A model generated the notes under the pieces. It ran no database searches. It worked only from the letters and a program-made list of their open reading frames with translations, and had not been told where the DNA came from. Positions 1-6,354 of a stretch of 10,920 nt of DNA are shown here, piece after piece; positions within the stretch are counted from its first letter, which is position 1; every line of letters begins with the position of its first letter. This DNA comes from Variovorax sp. (GTDB lineage: Bacteria; Pseudomonadota; Gammaproteobacteria; Burkholderiales; Burkholderiaceae_C): the NCBI GenBank assembly GCA_028292835.1, contig JAQGLP010000452.1:1-10920 (forward strand). The letters run 5' to 3'. A program made the position numbers and the translations under genes.

Positions 1-1128
1 GCCGAGACCAACCCCAAGATCAAGGCGCAGCTCGAACTCGTGCGCGCCGCCGGCATGCTCACCAGCGCCGACAAGGCGAAACGCCTCACCGCCGCCAGGG
101 AACTGGGCAACAACCGCAACCCCGACACCAAGCTGCTGCTCAACCAGCGGCTGGCCGACGAGACCGACCCGCAGGTCCGGGCCGCCATCGCCGCCTCGAT
201 CCGCGGCATCGACGGCGCGCTGGTATGGGGCGACCGCGTCAACGCCCTCTTCAGCGGCATCAGCCTGGGCTCGGTGCTGCTGCTCGCCGCGCTGGGGCTG
301 GCGATCACCTACGGCCTGATGGGCGTGATCAACATGGCGCACGGCGAGCTGATGATGATCGGGGCCTACGCGACCTACGTGGTGCAGGGCCTGTTCCAGC
401 GCTACCTGCCAGCGTCCTGGTTCGACGGCTACCTGGTGGCCGCGATCCCGGCCGCCTTCCTGACCTCGGCGCTGGTCGGCGCGGTGCTGGAGCGGGGCGT
501 GATCCGCTTCCTCTACGGGCGGCCGCTGGAGACGCTGCTCGCCACCTGGGGCATCAGCCTGATGCTCCAGCAGTTCGTGCGCACCCTCTTCGGCGCACAG
601 AACGTCGGCGTCGAGAATCCGGGCTGGATGAGCGGCGGCTTCACGATGCTCAGCAACGTGACGCTGCCGTGGAACCGCATCTGCATCGTCGTCTTCGCCG
701 GGCTGGTGCTGCTGGCCATGGGCTGGCTGATCGGGCGCACGCGGCTCGGCCTGTTCGTGCGCGGCGTGACGCAGAACCGCCCCATCGCCTCGTGCATGGG
801 CGTCAACACGGCGCGCATCGACACCTGCGCCTTCGCGCTGGGATCGGGCATCGCGGGCCTGGCGGGCTGCGCCTTGAGCCAGATCGGCAACGTCGGGCCC
901 GACCTCGGCCAGAGCTACATCGTCGATTCGTTCATGGTGGTGGTGATGGGCGGCGTCGGCCAGCTCGCGGGCACGGTGTACGCGGCCATGGGCCTGGGCA
1001 TCCTCAACAAGTTCATCGAGGGCTGGGCCGGCGCGGTGCTGGCGAAGATCGCGGTGCTGGTCTTCATCATCGTGTTCATCCAGAAGCGTCCGCAGGGCAT
1101 CTTTGCGGTGAAAGGCCGGGAGGTATGA
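1..1128 (+). CDS. urtB: Urea ABC transporter permease UrtB, 5'-truncated by the window edge
   Basis: One of the two inner-membrane permease subunits of the urea importer UrtABCDE (HAAT/branched-chain amino-acid type ABC transporter). The frame is open from base 1, so the true start lies upstream; the GTG at base 40 is only an internal codon. The visible 375 residues begin with a soluble, charged region (about 1-75) containing an AARELGNNRNP-like segment that resembles the helical-repeat N-terminal extension typical of UrtB. The hydrophobic permease core follows from about residue 80 (ISLGSVLLLAALGLAITYGLMGVINMAHGE is split here as ISLGSVLLLAALG, then LMGVINMAHGE). Family landmarks include ETLLATWGISLMLQQ, VVMGGVGQLAGT and the C-terminal KRPQGIFAVKGREV. 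The signal peptide and probably 100 or more residues are missing upstream. The stop codon overlaps an ATG (ATGA at 1125-1128), a remnant of tight operon packing before the repeat that follows. Confidence 0.93.
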   Translation, partial: AETNPKIKAQLELVRAAGMLTSADKAKRLTAARELGNNRNPDTKLLLNQRLADETDPQVRAAIAASIRGIDGALVWGDRVNALFSGISLGSVLLLAALGLAITYGLMGVINMAHGELMMIGAYATYVVQGLFQRYLPASWFDGYLVAAIPAAFLTSALVGAVLERGVIRFLYGRPLETLLATWGISLMLQQFVRTLFGAQNVGVENPGWMSGGFTMLSNVTLPWNRICIVVFAGLVLLAMGWLIGRTRLGLFVRGVTQNRPIASCMGVNTARIDTCAFALGSGIAGLAGCALSQIGNVGPDLGQSYIVDSFMVVVMGGVGQLAGTVYAAMGLGILNKFIEGWAGAVLAKIAVLVFIIVFIQKRPQGIFAVKGREV

Positions 1129-1252
1129 GCACACCCCAGGCTTCGCGCACTGCGTGTCGCTTTCGCCCACCCCCTTGCAGGGGGCAACACCAACGGCCCG
1201 GCAAAGCCGGTTCCGCGGTGTCCCTGGATTTTCATTCCTGTTTGCGATGAGC
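1125..1252. repeat. Palindromic intergenic element with flanking ATGAGC direct repeats, urtB/urtC junction
   Basis: The 116 bases at 1131-1246 hold stacked inverted repeats: CCCCT/AGGGG around 1171-1184, and a larger imperfect hairpin with ACACC (1187-1191)/GGTGT (1217-1221), CGG (1194-1196)/CCG (1213-1215) and CCGGC (1198-1202)/GCCGG (1206-1210) closing an AAA loop. Outer CCAGG (1136-1140) can pair with CCTGG (1223-1227). The hexamer ATGAGC stands immediately on both sides (1125-1130 and 1247-1252), as a target-site duplication would. From memory, very similar sequences recur between genes in Variovorax/Acidovorax-type genomes; I could not verify this. The element may be a REP-like or MITE-like insertion, and the hairpin could also act as an RNA processing or attenuation structure between urtB and urtC. 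Confidence 0.6.
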
Positions 1253-1263
1253 TTTGTCTGCCT

Positions 1264-2481
1264 ATGAAATCCGTGATCTTTCCCCCAAAGGCGCCGTTGT
1301 TGAGCGGCAAGGGCTGGACCGCCTTCTTCGTCGCGCTGGTCACTGTGTGCGCGCTGGCGCCGGTGCTCAACATCGTCGTGCCGGCCGGCAGCGCGCTGCA
1401 CATGAGCGACTACGCGGTGGCGCTGGTGGGCAAGATCATGTGCTACGCCATCTGCGCGCTGGCGATGGACCTGATCTGGGGCTACACGGGCATCCTGTCG
1501 CTCGGCCACGGCCTCTTCTTCGCGCTGGGCGGCTACATGATGGGCATGTACCTGATGCGCCAGATCGGGCGCGACGGCAACTACCGCAGCGACCTGCCGG
1601 ACTTCATGGTGTTCCTCGACTGGAAGACGCTGCCCGGGCACTGGACGTTCTCGGGCAGCTTCGTCGCCACCCTGGTTCTGGTCGTCGCGGTGCCGGGCCT
1701 GGTGGCCCTGGTGTTCGGCTTCTTCGCGTTCCGTTCGCGCATCAAGGGCGTGTACTTCTCGATCATCACGCAGGCGATGACCTTCGCGACGATGCTGCTG
1801 TTCTTTCGCAACGAGACCGGCTTCGGCGGCAACAACGGCTTTACCGACTTCAAGCGCATCCTGGGCGTGCCGCTGGCGACGCGGGAGATGCGCATGACGC
1901 TTTTCGCGCTCACCGGCCTCACGCTGCTCGCTTTCCTCCTGCTTGCCCGGTGGCTGGTCGCCAGCAAGTTCGGCCGCGTGCTGCAGGCCATCCGCGACGC
2001 CGAGACGCGCGTCATGTTCTCAGGCTATAACCCGCTGCCCTACAAGCTCGCGATCTGGGTGATCTCGGCCGTCATGTGCGGCGTGGCCGGTGCGCTCTAC
2101 GTGCCGCAAGTGGGCATCATCAACCCGGGCGAGATGAGCGCCGCCAGCTCGATCGAGATCGCGGTGTGGACGGCCGTGGGCGGGCGCGCCACGCTGATCG
2201 GGCCGGTCGTGGGCGCCTTCATCGTCAACGGCGCCAAGAGCTGGCTCACCGTGGCGTACCCGGAGTTCTGGCTGTACTTCCTGGGGGCGCTCTTCATCGG
2301 CGTGACGCTGTTCATGCCCGAAGGCGTCGTGGGCCTGGTGCGCCGACTGCGGCGGCGCGGCCCTGCGACGGCGGGCGAAGGCGCCGCCGAGGCGCGGCGT
2401 TCGCTGGCGGCGTCCGAGGGCGTGGAGCCCGCCGCCGTGCCGCCCATGCGCTCGATCCAGACCGGGGGCGCCCGCGCATGA
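1264..2481 (+). CDS. urtC: Urea ABC transporter permease UrtC
   Basis: Second inner-membrane permease subunit of the urea importer, pairing with UrtB to form the channel. It has 405 residues. Hydrophobic segments fill about 18-40, 50-98, 130-156, 162-181, 212-232, 260-283, 296-325 and 332-358. Family landmarks are WGYTGILSLGHG (72-83), the cytoplasmic coupling stretch around AIRDAETRVMFSGYNPL (242-258) that contacts the ATPases, and ALYVPQVGIINPGEMS (277-292). A polar, Ala/Glu/Arg-rich tail of about 45 residues follows the last helix and looks disordered. ATG 1264 is chosen because homology starts soon after it and upstream frames are closed. No Shine-Dalgarno is evident in front of it, and a 6-codon reading frame (1247-1267) overlaps this start. 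The 3' end overlaps urtD by ATGA, implying translational coupling. The conserved loops leave little doubt about the family; urea specificity follows from similarity to UrtC. Confidence 0.93.
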   Translation: MKSVIFPPKAPLLSGKGWTAFFVALVTVCALAPVLNIVVPAGSALHMSDYAVALVGKIMCYAICALAMDLIWGYTGILSLGHGLFFALGGYMMGMYLMRQIGRDGNYRSDLPDFMVFLDWKTLPGHWTFSGSFVATLVLVVAVPGLVALVFGFFAFRSRIKGVYFSIITQAMTFATMLLFFRNETGFGGNNGFTDFKRILGVPLATREMRMTLFALTGLTLLAFLLLARWLVASKFGRVLQAIRDAETRVMFSGYNPLPYKLAIWVISAVMCGVAGALYVPQVGIINPGEMSAASSIEIAVWTAVGGRATLIGPVVGAFIVNGAKSWLTVAYPEFWLYFLGALFIGVTLFMPEGVVGLVRRLRRRGPATAGEGAAEARRSLAASEGVEPAAVPPMRSIQTGGARA

Positions 2482-3353
2482 CACCCGAACTGATGGACGA
2501 GGGCGCCCGGCGCCTGGCCCGCCACGGCGGTGCGTCGCAGCCCGGCCACACCGCGTCCGGCGGTCGCGCCGCGGACTTCGGGCGGCTCGTGGTACCCGGC
2601 GAGGTGGACGTGGCGCACGGCCGCATCCTGTACCTGGAGGACGTGAGCGTGAGCTTCGACGGCTTCAAGGCCATCAACAAGCTCTCGCTCGACATCGCGC
2701 CGGGCGAGCTGCGCTGCATCATCGGCCCCAACGGGGCGGGCAAGACCACGATGATGGACATCATCACCGGCAAGACGCGGCCGGACGAGGGCCGCGTCTT
2801 CTTCGGCAGCACCATCGACCTGCTGCGCTACCGCGAGGCCGAGATCGCGCAGTTGGGCATCGGGCGCAAGTTCCAGAAGCCCACGGTGTTCGAGCAGCTG
2901 ACGGTGTTCGAGAACCTGGAGCTCGCGCTCAAGACGCACAAGGGCGTCGGGCATTCGATGCTGTTCCGGCTCGACTCCGCGCAGAGCGACCGGCTGGCCG
3001 AGGTCATCGAGACGATCCAGCTGGCCGGGAGCGTCTCGCGCAGCGCCGGCAACCTGAGCCACGGGCAGAAGCAATGGCTCGAGATCGGCATGCTGCTGAT
3101 GCAGGACCCCAGGCTGCTGCTGCTCGACGAGCCGGTGGCCGGCATGACCGACGAGGAAACGGCGCGCACCGCCGAGCTGTTCCTCGCGCTCAAGGGCCGG
3201 CACTCGCTGATGGTGGTGGAGCACGACATGGGCTTCATCCGCGCCATCTCCGAGACCGTCACCGTGCTGTGCGACGGCGCCGTGCTGGCGCAGGGCACGC
3301 TGGACGAGGTGCAGGCCGACGAGCGCGTCATCGAGGTGTACCTGGGGCGCTAG
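2478..3353 (+). CDS. urtD: Urea ABC transporter ATP-binding protein UrtD
   Basis: Cytoplasmic ATPase, one of the two nucleotide-binding subunits driving urea import (the LivG-like partner). It has 291 residues. All ABC motifs are present: Walker A GPNGAGKT (83-90), Q-loop Gln133 in KFQKP, signature LSHGQKQWLEIG (193-204), Walker B LLLLDEP (213-219) and H-loop His249 in VVEHDM. The LSHGQKQW signature and the ending VIEVYLGR match the UrtD family closely. The first 45 or so residues form a polar extension (Arg/Gly/Ala-rich) ahead of VDVAHGRILYLEDV, longer than a minimal LivG-type subunit of about 250 residues. ATG 2478 overlaps the urtC stop (ATGA), which favours this start over internal ones. 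It should form a heterodimer with UrtE under the UrtB/UrtC pair. Confidence 0.95.
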   Translation: MTPELMDEGARRLARHGGASQPGHTASGGRAADFGRLVVPGEVDVAHGRILYLEDVSVSFDGFKAINKLSLDIAPGELRCIIGPNGAGKTTMMDIITGKTRPDEGRVFFGSTIDLLRYREAEIAQLGIGRKFQKPTVFEQLTVFENLELALKTHKGVGHSMLFRLDSAQSDRLAEVIETIQLAGSVSRSAGNLSHGQKQWLEIGMLLMQDPRLLLLDEPVAGMTDEETARTAELFLALKGRHSLMVVEHDMGFIRAISETVTVLCDGAVLAQGTLDEVQADERVIEVYLGR

Positions 3354-3357
3354 GCGC

Positions 3358-3438
3358 ACCGCCTGCTTGTTCAAGCAAAAACAGCGCCAGCGTATGTCAC
3401 GTCTATGCTGGAAGCTATCAAATCAATAGCAAACCGCC
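3358..3438. repeat. AT-richer palindromic element with flanking ACCGCC direct repeats, urtD/urtE junction
   Basis: The 69 bases at 3364-3432 are noticeably richer in A+T than the genes around them. They contain three small inverted repeats in a row: TGCTT/AAGCA at 3364-3377, CCAGCGTA (3387-3394)/TATGCTGG (3404-3411) with one G-T wobble, and GCTAT (3414-3418)/ATAGC (3426-3430). The hexamer ACCGCC lies directly on each side (3358-3363 and 3433-3438), the pattern left by a small insertion. It has no obvious sequence relationship to the element at the urtB/urtC junction. I recall similar AGCTATCAAAT-containing repeats as common intergenic sequences in Comamonadaceae, but could not check. The element ends 6 bases before the urtE ATG, so it supplies nearly all of that gene's leader. 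Confidence 0.6.
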
Positions 3439-4131
3439 ATGCTCATCGTCAAGAACATCCAGCAGTACTACGGCGGCTCGCACATCCTGCGCGACGTGAG
3501 CTTCGAAGCGCGTGCGGGCCGGGTCACGGTCCTGCTGGGGCGCAACGGCGTCGGCAAGACGACCCTGCTGAAATCGCTGATGGGGCTGGTGCCCATCCGG
3601 AGCGGCAGTATCGAGTTCGAGGGCATGCCGCTGCATCGCAGGACGCCCTACGAGCGCGCCCGCGCCGGCCTGGGCTTCGTGCCACAGGGCCGCGAGATCT
3701 TCGCGCGGCTCACGGTCGAGGAAAACCTGCGCATGGGCCTGGCCTACAGGCCGGGCGGCACGCCGATACCGCCCGAGCTGTACGAACTGTTTCCGGTGCT
3801 CGGGCAGATGCTGGGCCGCCGCGGGGGCGACCTGTCGGGCGGGCAGCAGCAGCAACTCGCCATCGCCCGCGCGCTTGCGCCCGGCCCCAGGCTGCTGATC
3901 CTCGACGAGCCGACCGAAGGCATCCAGCCGAGCATCATCAAGGACATCGGCCGCGTCATCCGCAGGCTGGCCGGGCGCGGTGACATGGCCATCGTGCTGT
4001 GCGAGCAGTACTACGACTTCGCGCGGGAACTGGCCGACGACTACCTGGTGATGGAACGCGGTGAGGTCATCGCCCGCGGTCTCGGCAAGGACATGGACGC
4101 GCAGGGCGTGCGCCAGCTGGTCGCGATCTGA
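3439..4131 (+). CDS. urtE: Urea ABC transporter ATP-binding protein UrtE
   Basis: Second cytoplasmic ATPase of the urea importer (the LivF-like partner of UrtD), 230 residues, the usual family length. It shows Walker A GRNGVGKT (34-41), Q-loop Gln83 in VPQGREIF, signature LSGGQQQQLAIARAL (132-146), Walker B LLILDEP (152-158), and a family-typical C-terminus ending GVRQLVAI. The switch histidine is replaced by Gln190 (LCEQYYDF). That is normal for LivF/UrtE-type subunits, while UrtD keeps its His, so the ATPase pair is asymmetric. QYYGGSHILRDVSFEA near the N-terminus and EPTEGIQPSIIKDIG are close to UrtE sequences. ATG 3439 begins right after the palindromic repeat and has no clear Shine-Dalgarno. 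The stop is only 10 bases from the convergent stop of the IclR gene, with no terminator hairpin visible between them. Confidence 0.95.
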   Translation: MLIVKNIQQYYGGSHILRDVSFEARAGRVTVLLGRNGVGKTTLLKSLMGLVPIRSGSIEFEGMPLHRRTPYERARAGLGFVPQGREIFARLTVEENLRMGLAYRPGGTPIPPELYELFPVLGQMLGRRGGDLSGGQQQQLAIARALAPGPRLLILDEPTEGIQPSIIKDIGRVIRRLAGRGDMAIVLCEQYYDFARELADDYLVMERGEVIARGLGKDMDAQGVRQLVAI

Positions 4132-4141
4132 CCGCCCGCGC

Positions 4142-4897
4142 CTAGGGGCTGCCCAACGCCCTCGACAGCGCGCGTGCTTCCTCCACCAGCAGCTTGCCGA
4201 AGGCCTCGACCTCCGCGGCGTGCATGCGCGCGCTCGGACCGAACACGGCGATCGATCCCGCAACCTGGGCGGCGCCGTTGAAGTAGGGCGCGGCGATGGC
4301 CACCGCGCCTTGCAGCAGTTCGTTGCGGCTGGTGGCGTACCCGCGCTTGCGGATCGCCTCGAGTTCCTTCGGGTAGCCCTCCAGGTCGATCTTCAGGCCC
4401 GCCGCATACCGCGCCAGTTCGCCGTCTTCGAGCACGGTGTGGGCCAGGATCGCCCGCCCGCTGGCCCCCACGGCGATGCGTTCGGAGTACCCGACGCCCC
4501 GCTTGAAGCTCAGCGGCTGGCTGCTCGCCAGTTCCGCCACGCAGACGCGGTACATCCCCTGCGGCACGAACAACGCCACCGTCTCCCCGGTCTGCTCGCG
4601 CAGGCGCTGCATCATGGGCTGGGCAATGGCGCCGATGTCCTGCGTCGACGTCCAGACATGCGCCAGCCGTGCCACGGCGGGCCCCAGGCGAAAGCGCTGC
4701 GGCTCGCCGGTCGAGACGACGAATCCGCTCTGCTCCAGCGTGTAGAGCAGCCGGTAGAGCGTGGGGCGGCTCAGGTCAACGCGCTTCAGGAGTTCGCCGG
4801 CCGACAGTTCGTTGTCGGTCGGAGTAAAGGCCAGCAGGATTTCGAGCGCCCGGTCCACGGCGCGCACGCTGTCGTTCAATTTTTCGCTCTCGGCCAC
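4142..4897 (-). CDS. IclR-family transcriptional regulator
   Basis: DNA-binding regulator of 251 residues, the normal length for IclR proteins. The N-terminal winged helix-turn-helix spans about 11-72, with the recognition helix in LSRPTLYRLLYTLEQSGF (42-59). The C-terminal effector-binding domain covers about 75-250 and carries conserved GASGRAILA (144-152) and the KRGYATSRNE segment (183-192), followed by VAIAAPYFN. The start is a GTG at 4895-4897, supported by a good GGAAG Shine-Dalgarno 7 bases upstream on the minus strand (4905-4909). It is transcribed divergently from the Rieske operon across a 157-base gap. This is the classical arrangement for an IclR activator or repressor of a catabolic operon, so that operon is the likely target. 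Effector and sign of control are not readable from sequence. It is convergent with, and probably unrelated to, the urt genes. Confidence 0.92.
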   Translation of the reverse strand: MAESEKLNDSVRAVDRALEILLAFTPTDNELSAGELLKRVDLSRPTLYRLLYTLEQSGFVVSTGEPQRFRLGPAVARLAHVWTSTQDIGAIAQPMMQRLREQTGETVALFVPQGMYRVCVAELASSQPLSFKRGVGYSERIAVGASGRAILAHTVLEDGELARYAAGLKIDLEGYPKELEAIRKRGYATSRNELLQGAVAIAAPYFNGAAQVAGSIAVFGPSARMHAAEVEAFGKLLVEEARALSRALGSP

Positions 4898-4970
4898 AGG
4901 GGGTCTTCCTTTTTACTTTGTGCGGTAACGACGCTGCGATGGTATGCGGCCGCGCAGCTCGGCCATGGCG

Positions 4971-4988
4971 GGCGAGTCCGGACTTGAC
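4971..4988. promoter_or_regulatory. Palindromic operator candidate overlapping the -35 region
   Basis: A perfect 10-base palindrome, AGTCCGGACT (4975-4984), extends with gaps to 4971-4988 (7 of 9 symmetric pairs match). It overlaps the first base of the -35 hexamer of the Rieske operon. Its left arm GAGTCC recurs as a direct repeat at 4994-4999, exactly 20 bases or about two helical turns downstream. IclR proteins bind short palindromes as dimers or tetramers, so this is a reasonable binding site for the divergent IclR product. The assignment is inference. Confidence 0.4.
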
Positions 4989-5013
4989 GAACTGAGTCCA
5001 TGAAGCGGATACT
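4984..5013 (+). promoter_or_regulatory. Probable sigma70-type promoter of the Rieske oxygenase operon
   Basis: TTGACG at 4984-4989 matches the -35 consensus at 5 of 6 positions. GATACT at 5008-5013 matches the -10 consensus at 4 of 6, with an 18-base spacer. Transcription would begin near 5020, giving a leader of about 35 bases before the ATG at 5056. The leader contains the Shine-Dalgarno GAGG (5045-5048). Dyad symmetries overlap both hexamers, consistent with regulation by the neighbouring IclR protein. Confidence 0.5.
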
Positions 5014-5021
5014 AGTTTCAT
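5000..5021. promoter_or_regulatory. Imperfect dyad around the -10 hexamer
   Basis: ATGAA (5000-5004) and TTCAT (5017-5021) form an inverted repeat centred at 5010.5, right over the putative -10 box. Seven of eleven symmetric positions pair. On the minus strand the same core reads TAGTAT (5014 to 5009), a 4-of-6 match to a -10 box lying 16 bases from a poor TTGTTT -35 (5036 to 5031). It could therefore also contribute to a weak divergent promoter for the iclR-type gene. Both readings are speculative. Confidence 0.25.
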
Positions 5022-5055
5022 CAGACGGACAAACAACCCAACTTGAGGACGATAC

Positions 5056-6327
5056 ATGAACAAGGAAATGTCGGAAACGCTGGTCCGGACCGGTCCCGGA
5101 ACCCCCATGGGCAACCTGATGCGCCGCTATTGGGTGCCGATCCTGCTGTCGAGCGAGATCGCAGAGCCCGACGGGCCGCAGGTGCGCGTCCAGATCCTGG
5201 GCGAGAAACTGCTGGCCTTCCGCGACACCGAAGGCCGCCCGGGCCTGATCGCCGAGTTCTGCTCGCACCGCGGCGTGTCGCTCTACTTCGGGCGCAATGA
5301 GGAAAACGGCATCCGCTGCGCCTACCACGGCCTCAAGTTCAACCGCGACGGCCAGTGCGTGGACGTTCCCTCGGCGCCGCAGGCCTGCCCCCGCATGGGC
5401 ATCACGGCGTATCCGTGCATCGAGCGCGCCGGCATGGTCTGGGCCTACATGGGCCCGGCCGACCAGCAGCCCGCGCCGCCCGAGGTGGAGTGGTGCAACC
5501 TGCCGGCGAGCCACGTCTTCGTCTCCAAGCGGCTGCAGGAAACAAACTATCTGCAGGCGATGGAGGGCGGCATCGACACCAGCCACGTGTCCTACGTGCA
5601 CCGCTACGAAGTCGACATCGATCCCATGCACCAGGGCACCAAGGCCAACGACTACATCAAGGCCGACGGCAACGTCATCTTCGACATCGAGAAGAACCCC
5701 TTCGGCCTCACGCTCTTCGGTCGCCGCAACGGCGAGCCCGATTCCTACTACTGGCGCGTCACGCAGTGGCTCTTCCCCTGGTTCACGCTGATCCCCCCGT
5801 TCGGCGACCACGCGCTGGGCGGCCACGTGTGGGTGCCGATCGACGACCACCACTGCTGGGCGTGGAGCATCAACTTCCATCCCGACAAGCCGCTCTCGGA
5901 CGAGGAGCGCCGCGACATGGAAATGGGCAAGGGCATCCATGTGGACTACGAGCCGGGCACCTACCGTCCCAAGGCCAACAGGGACAACGACTACCTGATC
6001 GACCGCCGCGCCCAGCAGGAAAAACGTGCCTACAGCGGCGTGTTCGGCTTCTCGATGCAGGACGCGTCGCTGCAGGACAGCATGGGCCCGATCCAGAATC
6101 ACGAGGCCGAGCGGCTGCTGCCGACCGACAAGGCGATCGTCATGGCGCGCCGCATGCTGCACGAGGCCGCGCTCGGTCTCGCCCAGGGCATCGAGCCGCC
6201 GGCGCTCGACGCCACCATGCAGCACGTGCGCGCGGCAGGCGTGCTGCTGGCGCGCGATCTCGATCCCACCGAATGGGCCAAGGCGCATCTGGCGGACGGA
6301 AAGAACCAGCCGGTCTACTCGATCTGA
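5056..6327 (+). CDS. Rieske non-heme iron oxygenase, phthalate dioxygenase-type oxygenase component
   Basis: Terminal oxygenase of a two-component aromatic-oxidation system, 423 residues, the usual size for the phthalate-dioxygenase-like group that works without a beta subunit. The N-terminal Rieske domain binds [2Fe-2S] through Cys69, His71, Cys88 and His91 (C-x-H-x16-C-x2-H, seen as CSHRG and CAYHG). The catalytic domain carries the iron-site helix EGGIDTSHVSYVHR (170-183), giving His177 and His182 as iron ligands and Asp174 as the bridge to the neighbouring subunit. The third ligand is probably an Asp in QDASLQDSMGPI (335-346), Asp341 or Asp336. The ATG is preceded by GAGG with 7-base spacing. 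It leads a four-gene operon ending with its matching reductase. By family, substrates may be aromatic carboxylates, aryl ethers or methoxylated acids, with hydroxylation, dihydroxylation or O-demethylation possible; the sequence alone does not choose. Confidence 0.93.
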   Translation: MNKEMSETLVRTGPGTPMGNLMRRYWVPILLSSEIAEPDGPQVRVQILGEKLLAFRDTEGRPGLIAEFCSHRGVSLYFGRNEENGIRCAYHGLKFNRDGQCVDVPSAPQACPRMGITAYPCIERAGMVWAYMGPADQQPAPPEVEWCNLPASHVFVSKRLQETNYLQAMEGGIDTSHVSYVHRYEVDIDPMHQGTKANDYIKADGNVIFDIEKNPFGLTLFGRRNGEPDSYYWRVTQWLFPWFTLIPPFGDHALGGHVWVPIDDHHCWAWSINFHPDKPLSDEERRDMEMGKGIHVDYEPGTYRPKANRDNDYLIDRRAQQEKRAYSGVFGFSMQDASLQDSMGPIQNHEAERLLPTDKAIVMARRMLHEAALGLAQGIEPPALDATMQHVRAAGVLLARDLDPTEWAKAHLADGKNQPVYSI

Positions 6328-6354
6328 ACCCTTCACATCCAGAGGCACATCCCC

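Noticed and set aside
225..1250. A plus-strand frame overlapping urtB and reaching into the repeat, which includes the ATG at 1125
   Set aside because: Its composition is Arg/Gly/His-rich with no motif, and urtB homology is continuous in the other frame. The ATG at 1125 has GGAGG only one base away, too close to serve it.
2097..3374. A 425-codon minus-strand frame opposite urtC and urtD
   Set aside because: It is antisense to conserved ABC transporter genes, and its composition (runs of His, Gln, Leu, Arg, Ala) is that of a mirror frame.
1..4131. Idea that the Urt-like transporter imports the aromatic substrate of the neighbouring oxygenase
   Set aside because: UrtC, UrtD and UrtE all carry close UrtCDE landmarks (for example LSHGQKQW and GVRQLVAI), UrtB has the expected extension, and the transporter operon ends against a convergent gene instead of joining the oxygenase operon.
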